This document shows, piece by piece, positions 57,602 to 64,000 of a DNA stretch of 64,000 bases (position 1 is the stretch's first letter; each line of letters begins with the position of its first letter). The DNA comes from Thiococcus pfennigii (GTDB lineage Bacteria > Pseudomonadota > Gammaproteobacteria > Chromatiales > Chromatiaceae), in the NCBI RefSeq assembly GCF_016583835.1, contig NZ_NRRW01000006.1:1-64000 (forward strand), in the 5' to 3' direction. The notes under the pieces are model-generated. The model did no database searches and had not been told where the DNA came from. It saw nothing but the letters and a program-made list of their open reading frames with translations. The translations under genes were made by a program, and so were the position numbers.

Positions 57602-60508
57602 ATGGGCAGCCGGATCGCGGGGCGGGATGGCGACGCGACCCGGTTTGCGCCATCCCGGTCGTCGCCCCGCGGCTGGGCGATGATCGTCTCCCTGGTCTGG
57701 TTGGTGGCCGGTTGTGCCCATGGTCCAGCGTCGTTGCCGGGGGACTCCTGGGCGCAGGACGAGGAGGCCGGCCAGATCGCCTTCGACGCGGGCCGCTACC
57801 GGGAGGCCGAGCGATTCTGGCGGTCCGGTCTGGATCTCGCGCGAGGCGAGGCGGGGCCCGAGACGCGCCTGCTCGTGAAACTCGCGCGCGTCGACGAGGG
57901 CATGGGCCGCTATGGCGAGGCGCGCCGCCATGCGGCGAAGGCGCTGGAGCAGGCGCGTGTGATCGAGGATCCGGTTCTGGAGGCGGCGGCTCTCCGCGTC
58001 CTGGGCCTGGTCGCGCGGCGCCTCGGCGAGCCATCGGTCGCCTTGGACTATCTGCGGCGATCGCGGCAGCTGGCACAGCGGCTCGGTCGCCTCGACGAGG
58101 AAGGCGAAACGGTCCGTTATCTGGCCCTCGTTCATCAGGATCTCGGTGAGGACGCCGAGGCCGAACGGCTCTACATCGAGGCGCTCGCGTTGTCGCGCGA
58201 GGCAGGCGATCGGTGGGGCGAGGCACGCGCCCTCAATGCCCTCGGCGGGCTTCATCGTCTGCGTGCGGAGTATGCCGACGCGCTGACGCGTTATCGGGAG
58301 TCGCTGGCACGGCGCGAGGATCTCGGCGATCGGGCCGGCCAGGCGCTGGTCCACGGCAACCTGTGTCTCCTGTATCAGAATCTCCAGGATCGGACGACGG
58401 CGATCGGCCATTGCGAGCGTTCCCTGGCCCTCGCGCGTGCGGCCGGCAGCCGGTCGGTCGAGGCCAATGCCCATAACAATCTCGGCATCATCTATCAGGC
58501 CCGCGGCGAGTATCGGCGGGCCTTGGCCGCCTACCGTCGCTCGCTGCGCATCAAGGAGGGTCTCCCCGATCCCGCGGGTGCGGCTCGGACCCTCAACAAC
58601 ATCGGCGACCTCGAGCGGCGGCTCGGGCGAACCGAACGCGCCCTCGCGGCCCACGAGCGCGCGCTGCTCATCAGAGAGGAGATCGCGGATCGCCCTGGGC
58701 AGATCACCAGCCATCAGAATCTCGGGGTCTTGTCGTTGCAACTCGCGCACTACGATGAGGCCCGCGACCATTTCCTGCGTGTCTTGACCCTTGCCGGGAG
58801 CGATGGCCGTGCCGAAGCGGTCTGGCGCGCCTTCGACGGCCTGGCCCAGGTCCATGCCGCGACCGGTGCCGTGCCGACCGCGGTCTTCTTCGGCAAGCTG
58901 GCCGTGAATCGCCTGCAGGGTATTCGCCGCGACCTCCGCGCACTCGATCCCTCTCTGCAGGGCGGGTTCCTGTCCGACAAGGAGGGGGTTTACCGTCGGC
59001 TGGCCGGGCTTCTGATCGACGAGGGGCGCTTCGCGGAGGCCCAGCAGGTGTTGGCGATGCTCAAGGAGGACGAGTACTTCGAGTTCCTGCGCGGTGTACC
59101 GGACGCGGATCCGCGTTCGACGCGCGCCAGTCTGACCCGCGTCGAGGCCCCCTGGTGGGAGCGTTACCAGGAGATTCAGGCGCAGGCGGTCGCGATCGGC
59201 GCTCAGTACAGCGAGTTGGTGCGCAAGGAACCGCTGACCCCAGCCGAAGAGGTCCGCTTGGAGGGGCTCGAAAGGGATCTGGATCTGGTGGAGCAGGGCT
59301 ATCGCGCCCTCGTCGAGGATCTCAGGGCCACGTTGGCTGCCGAAGGCCGCGGCGAATTCGGCGACGCCGAATGGCGCGCCCTGCCGGGGTTCTCCGGGAC
59401 GCTGGCCCAACTGGGGCACGGGGCCGTTCTGCTGCATTACTTCGTGACCGACGATCGATTGCGTCTGCTCTTGACCGGACCCGATCCCAATACGCCCGTC
59501 CTGCACCGGGAGAGTCCCGTTGCCCGTGCGGAACTGAACCAGCTGATTTGGAGTTACCGTGCCAAGCTCGTCGATCCGTGCCAGGATCCGGCGCCCGAGG
59601 CACGGGCGCTCCATCGCCACCTGATCGAGCCCGTTGCCGAGGATCTGCACGCGTACGGGGCCAAGACCCTGATGGTCTACCTCGATCAGTCGCTGCGCTA
59701 TCTGCCGCTGGCGGCGCTTCAGGATGGTGACGGCTTCCTCGTCGATGACTATGCGGTCGTGATCTATACAGCGGCCGGAAAGGTCAATTTGCTGGCTCCA
59801 CCTGTGCCCGACTGGCGTGTGGCCGGTCTCGGCACCAGCGCTGCCGTCGGGGGCTTCTCGCCATTGCCAGCGGTGCGCGATGAACTCGATGCGATCGTGA
59901 AGCTGGATCCGGCGGACCTGCGCGGGGTATGGCCGGGGGTGGTCTTCGTGGACCAGGCCTTCACGGCGCAGCGGCTGCAACGGGTCCTGAACGGCGACTA
60001 CCAGGTCGTCCATCTGGCCAGCCACTTCCATTTCGCGCCTGGTACCGCCGCGGAGTCCTATCTGCTCACCGGGGATGGGGAACGATTGGACCTGCAGCGC
60101 ATGAAGCTCGGGCGTTATCCCTTCACGGGCCTGGAGTTGTTGGCGCTGTCGGCTTGCGAGACGGGGTTGGGCGCAGCCGCCGGCGACGGCCGCGAGATCG
60201 AGAGTTTCGGGGCGATCGCGCAGGACAAGGGCGCGAAGGCGGTCATCGCGACGCTCTGGAAGGTGCCAGACCGCAGCACGGCCACGTTCATGGAACGGTT
60301 TCATCTGAATCGGCGCGCCGGTTTGACCAAGGCGGAGGCCTTGCGCCGAACGCAACTGGCCTTTATCAGACCCGACGAGCACGGAGCGCTGAGCTCGGCG
60401 GCCCGCGGAGTTGCCCACGTGCAGGATGAGCGCTGTCCATCGACAACCAGCGGGTATGCCCATCCGTATTACTGGGCGCCCTTCCTCCTGATGGGTAATT
60501 GGCTGTAG
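57602..60508 (+). CDS. TPR-CHAT lipoprotein, caspase-fold peptidase
   Basis: A lipoprotein signal (IVSLVWLVAGC) is present. The start is uncertain: ATG 57602 places 26 residues before the hydrophobic core, and ATG 57548 is also in frame. Roughly eight or nine tetratricopeptide repeats cover about residues 40-430 (ALRVLGLVARRLGE, ANAHNNLGIIYQARGEY, TLNNIGDLERRLG). The C-terminal CHAT domain (about 660-968) has the dyad His808 (LASHFHF) and Cys852 (SACETGLG). CHAT proteases belong to the caspase/separase clan and are often regulated by their TPR region. It forms a probable operon with the caspase-NlpC/P60 gene. Confidence 0.9.
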   Translation: MGSRIAGRDGDATRFAPSRSSPRGWAMIVSLVWLVAGCAHGPASLPGDSWAQDEEAGQIAFDAGRYREAERFWRSGLDLARGEAGPETRLLVKLARVDEGMGRYGEARRHAAKALEQARVIEDPVLEAAALRVLGLVARRLGEPSVALDYLRRSRQLAQRLGRLDEEGETVRYLALVHQDLGEDAEAERLYIEALALSREAGDRWGEARALNALGGLHRLRAEYADALTRYRESLARREDLGDRAGQALVHGNLCLLYQNLQDRTTAIGHCERSLALARAAGSRSVEANAHNNLGIIYQARGEYRRALAAYRRSLRIKEGLPDPAGAARTLNNIGDLERRLGRTERALAAHERALLIREEIADRPGQITSHQNLGVLSLQLAHYDEARDHFLRVLTLAGSDGRAEAVWRAFDGLAQVHAATGAVPTAVFFGKLAVNRLQGIRRDLRALDPSLQGGFLSDKEGVYRRLAGLLIDEGRFAEAQQVLAMLKEDEYFEFLRGVPDADPRSTRASLTRVEAPWWERYQEIQAQAVAIGAQYSELVRKEPLTPAEEVRLEGLERDLDLVEQGYRALVEDLRATLAAEGRGEFGDAEWRALPGFSGTLAQLGHGAVLLHYFVTDDRLRLLLTGPDPNTPVLHRESPVARAELNQLIWSYRAKLVDPCQDPAPEARALHRHLIEPVAEDLHAYGAKTLMVYLDQSLRYLPLAALQDGDGFLVDDYAVVIYTAAGKVNLLAPPVPDWRVAGLGTSAAVGGFSPLPAVRDELDAIVKLDPADLRGVWPGVVFVDQAFTAQRLQRVLNGDYQVVHLASHFHFAPGTAAESYLLTGDGERLDLQRMKLGRYPFTGLELLALSACETGLGAAAGDGREIESFGAIAQDKGAKAVIATLWKVPDRSTATFMERFHLNRRAGLTKAEALRRTQLAFIRPDEHGALSSAARGVAHVQDERCPSTTSGYAHPYYWAPFLLMGNWL

Positions 60509-60624
60509 TCGGTTCGCTCAACGTAAGACCGGTTCGGGGTCCTGCGTCGACGGCACCTGGGTCTCCGGGACGTCGGGGTCTGTGGAACCGCGATACGGGC
60601 GGTTGGGCTTGGTCCCCCCTCTTG

Positions 60625-60750
60625 CGGGGACCTCGAGAAATTGCCATCCGGGCAATTTCTCAAGACAGGAAGCGAAAATGCGATTTCCGCTTCGCTTCAT
60701 TTTCAGTCGTTTAGGCGACTGAAAATGGCCGGGCATCCTTGCCCCGTGGC
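60625..60750. repeat. Nested palindromic element, copy lacking its right arm
   Basis: GGGGACCTCGAGAAATTGCC, GCCATCCGGGCAATTTCTC, module GGAAGCGAAAATGCGATTT, TTTTCAGTCGTTTAGGCGAC and GGGCATCCTTGCCCCG match 34150-34314 in order. The right outer arm is missing next to the FecR-like gene end. Confidence 0.75.
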
Positions 60751-60768
60751 GTCGCTGTCCGTCTCTGG

Positions 60769-61740
60769 CTACTGGTTGTCGGGCGAAGGCTCGGCGCGTC
60801 GTCTCAGCAGGTCCGAGAAGATCCCTAGAAGGAGCGGCCTTGCGGTCCCCTGCGATTGCGTGGAGCCCTGGTTCTTCGCTTGGCAATCGCGCAAGGCCCG
60901 GGCGCGCGCGGCCGTCTGGCGTTCGAGCGACGCTGGCTCGCCCTGGGCTAGACACCAATTCAGGTGGGTCTCGAAGTCCGGCGCCCAAAGGGGCCCGTCG
61001 AAGCCGCATCGGTACTGTAGGTTCTGTCCAGATTGCCGGACCGCTTCGGCGGCGTAACCCTCGCACAGGGCCGGATCGATGCCCGTCCGGTTTTCGAGGC
61101 CCCTCTCGAGGGATGCCCGCCAAGCGGTACGCGCCTCCACCTGGCGTCGCGTGACGGGCGTTGGTCCGATGACGTTCCCAGGAGCGACCCTTGCCTCTTG
61201 CATGGGGCCGACCCGAATCGGTTGTGATGGACTCCATTTCGCCCAGACCACCGCGGCGCCCTCGATCACCGTGACCACCACCGAGCCCCCCCGCGCACCC
61301 AGGTGGTAGCGGGTCGGTACGGGTTCGGCCCGAATCGTGCCAGGCTCCGCCGTGACCTCGTGGGGACAGCCCTCGCTCTCGCCGTACAGGTTGCCTCGAC
61401 GAAACCCTTGGATCAGGGTTCGGCAGCCTGCCTCCAGGGCCGGATCGAATTCGACGCGCACCCAACTCCGTGGCCCGGTGCGAACGTCGGCATTGTTCGC
61501 CAGTCGCTGATCCTGTTGCACGCGCCGATCGTCGACGAAGACGTTCCGCCCGACGATGCGGACCCGGCCGATCGTCGCGCGCTTGTCGGTGCGCACGAAG
61601 CGCGGATCGGTATTCTCGTCGCCGTCGGCGATTCCCCCATCGGGGACTGGCGTCGTCGGCATCGTATTGCAGCCGGTCACCAAGGCCACCACTGAGAGAA
61701 GGGCCGCCGGCCATCCGGCTTGGGTGTACGGCGATCGCAT
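60769..61740 (-). CDS. FecR-domain lipoprotein
   Basis: ATG 61740 is chosen because GGAGG lies five bases upstream; 323 residues. The signal ends in ALVTGC. A FecR-like beta domain covers about residues 60-200 (IGRVRIVGRNVFVDDRRV, ADVRTGPRSWVRVEFD, GGSVVVTVIEGAAVVWAKW, VGPMQEARVAPG). The C-terminal third is helical with four cysteines. FecR domains in non-TonB contexts often accompany CHAT or caspase genes. Its gene is convergent with the CHAT gene and may be part of the same functional set. Confidence 0.83.
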   Translation of the reverse strand: MRSPYTQAGWPAALLSVVALVTGCNTMPTTPVPDGGIADGDENTDPRFVRTDKRATIGRVRIVGRNVFVDDRRVQQDQRLANNADVRTGPRSWVRVEFDPALEAGCRTLIQGFRRGNLYGESEGCPHEVTAEPGTIRAEPVPTRYHLGARGGSVVVTVIEGAAVVWAKWSPSQPIRVGPMQEARVAPGNVIGPTPVTRRQVEARTAWRASLERGLENRTGIDPALCEGYAAEAVRQSGQNLQYRCGFDGPLWAPDFETHLNWCLAQGEPASLERQTAARARALRDCQAKNQGSTQSQGTARPLLLGIFSDLLRRRAEPSPDNQ

Positions 61741-61827
61741 CCAGACCTCCAAGCGCGATTGGGGCTATCAGCCCAGGTTCAGGTGTTCGCGATCCATGCC
61801 GTCCGAACGGAGGAGCGGGCGGCTTCT

Positions 61828-61863
61828 TAAGGGGGCATTTTGAATTTTTCAAGGTACCCTTTA
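61828..61863. repeat. Minimal nested palindromic element
   Basis: AAGGGGGCATTTTGAATTTT followed by TCAAGGTACCCTTT keeps only the outer arms of the family. It lies between the FecR-like gene start and the next membrane-protein gene. Confidence 0.55.
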
Positions 61864-61953
61864 GTCTAGTTGATCGCCACGGTAGGTCTTTTCGATGTCG
61901 AATTCCTTGGCGGTGCTACACTCGTTGCCATGGTCCGCATGAGGCCGTTGCCG

Positions 61954-62298
61954 ATGGAAGAGTATTTTCGCGCGAAACCGATGGTGACACCTGCCGTCGC
62001 CGGCATGGCCACGATGACCATGACCAGCACGCTGGTCGTGCAGTTCGGCCTGCCTCCGGCCCTGACGGCCCTGGCCTTCGCCTTCCTGTTCGGGACCCTC
62101 GCCTTTGGCGACCGCAGTCTGTCGCGCGTGCAGCGTGTCGTCCTCTACCTGATCAACTCGGTCACCATCTTCTCGGTCGCGGTCGGAATCAACGAGACCG
62201 CCGTGGGCATGATGAAGACCCAGGAGGTCGCACCCGTTGAGCAGCGTCTGGCCCCGGATGACGAAAGACCCCCGGAGCTGCTGCGGAGTTGGTTCTAG
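61954..62298 (+). CDS. Small membrane protein of unknown function
   Basis: ATG 61954 (MEEYFRAKPMVTPAVAG) has GAGG nine bases upstream; ATG 61930 is also in frame. The 114-residue product has two or three membrane helices (about 18-40, 42-58 and 68-88) and a charged C-terminal tail. No family is recognised. It precedes another membrane protein gene by 40 bases on the same strand. Confidence 0.6.
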   Translation: MEEYFRAKPMVTPAVAGMATMTMTSTLVVQFGLPPALTALAFAFLFGTLAFGDRSLSRVQRVVLYLINSVTIFSVAVGINETAVGMMKTQEVAPVEQRLAPDDERPPELLRSWF

Positions 62299-62338
62299 TG
62301 CGCACCGACCGCCACTCTGCGCTCGAGAGGCCCGGCTG

Positions 62339-63016
62339 ATGGAGCAACTCCGCACCCCCTTTCTGATCCTCGCGTTGGCGCTGGCTGCGTCGATCTTGAT
62401 GATCCAACTCGGCGCCGCGGCGCTCCCGGCGTTTCTGGCGCGCGATACGCCCGGACTCGGGATCCCGTACCTGGCCCTCTATGATGCGATCCTGCTCTAC
62501 TCGCTCGTTCTCATGGCCTTGGCCTTGGTCGCGCCGGCGCGACTCCAGGGACGGCTCCAGGGGATTGTAAGCCTGGTCTTCTTCCTCGTGCTGTTGGTGG
62601 CTGGCGTACTCCTGGTGTTGGTCGCGTTGGCCAAGTTGATACTGATGGTCTCGTTGTTCCTCGCGGTGCCGTTCGGGACGATCGCCTATCTGGCGGCCTA
62701 CGCGGATTTCCCGGTCGGTGTGGCACGGGCGACGCTCGGTATCCTGATGACGCTCAAACTCGCGATGGTCGTGAGCCTGCTGCTCGCCCATCAACGCTTC
62801 CTGGAGAACAAGGGTCTGGTGATCCTCATCGCGATCTCGCTATTGTTGAACCTTCTCGTGGTCTTCCTGCACGCCCTGGTCCCCAGCCTACTCGTCTCGA
62901 TCCTCGATGCGGCGGCGGCGATCCTGGTGGGTCTGGTCGCGGCGATCTGGGCCTTGCTGGGCTTGTTCGGCAGCCTGATGGCGGTGGTCAAGGCGCTGAA
63001 GGTGCGCCTGGCCTAG
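62339..63016 (+). CDS. Polytopic membrane protein of unknown function
   Basis: ATG 62339 with GAGAGG upstream; 225 residues. It is composed almost entirely of hydrophobic segments, about six or seven helices (first at 6-25, others at 50-65, 75-105, 110-125, 135-150, 160-180 and 185-215), with few charged residues. No transporter or enzyme signature is visible. Together with the preceding gene it probably forms a small operon within the envelope-protein region. Confidence 0.68.
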   Translation: MEQLRTPFLILALALAASILMIQLGAAALPAFLARDTPGLGIPYLALYDAILLYSLVLMALALVAPARLQGRLQGIVSLVFFLVLLVAGVLLVLVALAKLILMVSLFLAVPFGTIAYLAAYADFPVGVARATLGILMTLKLAMVVSLLLAHQRFLENKGLVILIAISLLLNLLVVFLHALVPSLLVSILDAAAAILVGLVAAIWALLGLFGSLMAVVKALKVRLA

Positions 63017-63035
63017 GCGCCGTTGCGGCGCCGCG

Positions 63036-63740
63036 TCACTCCATCCGCAGGTGCGCCGCATTGCGCCGACCCTCGCGGCACGCACAGGCGACGTTGGGCG
63101 GGCAGGGTTGGCAGCGCAGCCTCAGCGTGAGGGTCGCGTAGTCGTCTCGTTTCTCGCTGCTCTGCACCGTGATGGGGAGGGCCTCGCCGGGCTCGAGCCG
63201 GCGCAGACAAGGCGGCCAGGTGTCACCGCTCGGGGCGCTGGCCGGCCGGAAACGCACCTCGACCCGGAGCAGGTCCGGCGGTGCGGGGTGGCCTCCGGCC
63301 TCCGGCGCGTAGCAAGGGGCTTGTCCGGACGCGGCGCGGCGCGGATCGGAGGGGAAATGCTCCTTCGGCAGGTTTGCCAGGACGTAGAGGGTCGGTTGTC
63401 CCCCCTCCGCGCGGAGCTCGGCGCGGCGCATCTCATCGGCGAATCCGGTCGGGATCCGGATGTCGCAGCTCGCTGCGCCGGGACCCGTGACCGCGAGTCG
63501 AACGCCATCGGTCACCGGTTGCTGCGCCCCTTCGTCGTCACAGACGAGACCCTCCAGGTCGAGCCTCGGGGCCAGGCGTTGGAGCCATCCCATCCCCTTC
63601 GCGAGCCAACCGGCGGTCGCCTCGTTCAGGTCGATCGACCCACCGTTGGCATTGACCCGCAGGCCGAGTCCCAAGCCGACCAGATAGAGGGCGGCGATGA
63701 CCGCCAACCCGAACACGACCAGGGCCGCGCGCCTATCCAT
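63036..63740 (-). CDS. Membrane-anchored unknown protein
   Basis: The 234-residue product has an N-terminal signal anchor (ALVVFGLAVIAALYLVGLGLGL). The exported part has several cysteines (LVCDDEG, ASCDIR, PPCLRRL, CQPCPPNVACACREG). It looks periplasmic, with no known motif. It is convergent with the polytopic membrane protein and lies in the same orientation as the partial gene upstream. Confidence 0.65.
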   Translation of the reverse strand: MDRRAALVVFGLAVIAALYLVGLGLGLRVNANGGSIDLNEATAGWLAKGMGWLQRLAPRLDLEGLVCDDEGAQQPVTDGVRLAVTGPGAASCDIRIPTGFADEMRRAELRAEGGQPTLYVLANLPKEHFPSDPRRAASGQAPCYAPEAGGHPAPPDLLRVEVRFRPASAPSGDTWPPCLRRLEPGEALPITVQSSEKRDDYATLTLRLRCQPCPPNVACACREGRRNAAHLRME

Positions 63741-63797
63741 GGTCTTGGCCCTGGCTTCGAGTGCGTGCCTGCGCTGGCTGACTCGTCAGCCTCCTCT

Positions 63798-64000
63798 TCA
63801 TTGGCCGTCGTCCGGCGGAACCACCCGCAAGGTATTGCCGATGACCTGAGTTTGCGGATTCTGAAGCTGTTGGAGCAGCACGCTGTTTGGCTGCATGATG
63901 ACGGGGTCTACCTGCCCGATGACGCGCCGTCGTTCGACGTCGAGGTCGACGCTCGAACCGACCGCGACCCGCGACCGCGGCCCCGGCCGCTGGGCCAGGA
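63798..64000 (-). CDS. Partial gene, C-terminus with PASTA-like segment
   Basis: Only the last 66 codons are in the window; the gene runs off the right edge. The visible end reads PGPRSRVAVGSSVDLDVE, the ending style of a PASTA domain (glycine-serine turn before a final beta strand). A tail rich in Gln and Asn (VLLQQLQNPQTQVIGN) and the stop at 63798-63800 follow. PASTA domains bind peptidoglycan or act as structural repeats; the rest of the protein is unseen. Confidence 0.5.
   Translation of the reverse strand, partial: LAQRPGPRSRVAVGSSVDLDVERRRVIGQVDPVIMQPNSVLLQQLQNPQTQVIGNTLRVVPPDDGQ

Noticed and set aside
57365-60463. Long minus-strand open frame opposite the CHAT gene
   Set aside because: The plus strand has TPR repeats and a CHAT catalytic dyad. 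The antisense frame has no recognisable features.

Overview
The window looks like chromosomal DNA of a GC-rich, photosynthetic gammaproteobacterium, most likely a purple sulfur bacterium of the Chromatiales. This is an inference. It rests on a bchE gene (anaerobic cyclase of bacteriochlorophyll synthesis), a gammaproteobacterial sdhCDAB-sdhE operon, darP, lptF and a tRNA-Pro, together with many small palindromic intergenic repeats. No other photosynthesis gene is in view.

Layout. 0-8 kb is an accessory region: a siderophore-type porin, a secreted protein, a membrane-tethered LuxR regulator, a transposase fragment, an MntA/HepT-type toxin-antitoxin pair, a Uma2 nuclease and a small unknown gene lying between two copies of a roughly 360-400 bp element with inverted ends. 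8-18 kb holds housekeeping genes: UspA, a BCCT osmolyte transporter, a DnaQ-type exonuclease with a DUF294 protein, DarP and the complete succinate dehydrogenase operon. 18-24 kb carries a PIN/Phd pair and a minus-strand cobalamin operon (cobyric acid synthase plus a CobZ split into two genes). 24-35 kb is a signalling region: a NarL-type regulator translationally overlapping a giant CheB-CheR-PAS-histidine kinase, a VpsR-like regulator, a diguanylate cyclase interrupted by a frameshift, and several repeats and gene remnants. 35-52 kb holds an aldo/keto reductase, a second cobyric acid synthase, glyoxalase I, bchE with a Cys-rich partner, metH, and a cobB-cobD-cobU-cobF operon, then lptF and tRNA-Pro(GGG).

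The cobalamin genes form a dispersed functional set. CobZ and CobF mark the oxygen-dependent route, CobB, CobQ, CobD and CobU finish the corrinoid, and two B12-dependent enzymes (BchE, MetH) lie among them.

52-64 kb is the most unusual part. It encodes a GH24 lysozyme lipoprotein, a lipoprotein that fuses a caspase-like domain to an NlpC/P60-like domain, a TPR-CHAT lipoprotein (a second caspase-fold peptidase), a FecR-like lipoprotein, several membrane proteins and a partial gene with a PASTA-like end. The predicted products are envelope-anchored and combine two caspase-type peptidases with two cell-wall-cutting domains. I propose this as a candidate uncharacterised envelope system.

Intergenic DNA is rich in repeats. 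At least four families recur: GGGGTCAAG-type palindromes, GTAGGAGCCCGC-type REP hairpins, CGGGTTACGC-type repeats and a nested palindromic element with CCTTGAAA/TTTCAAGG ends.
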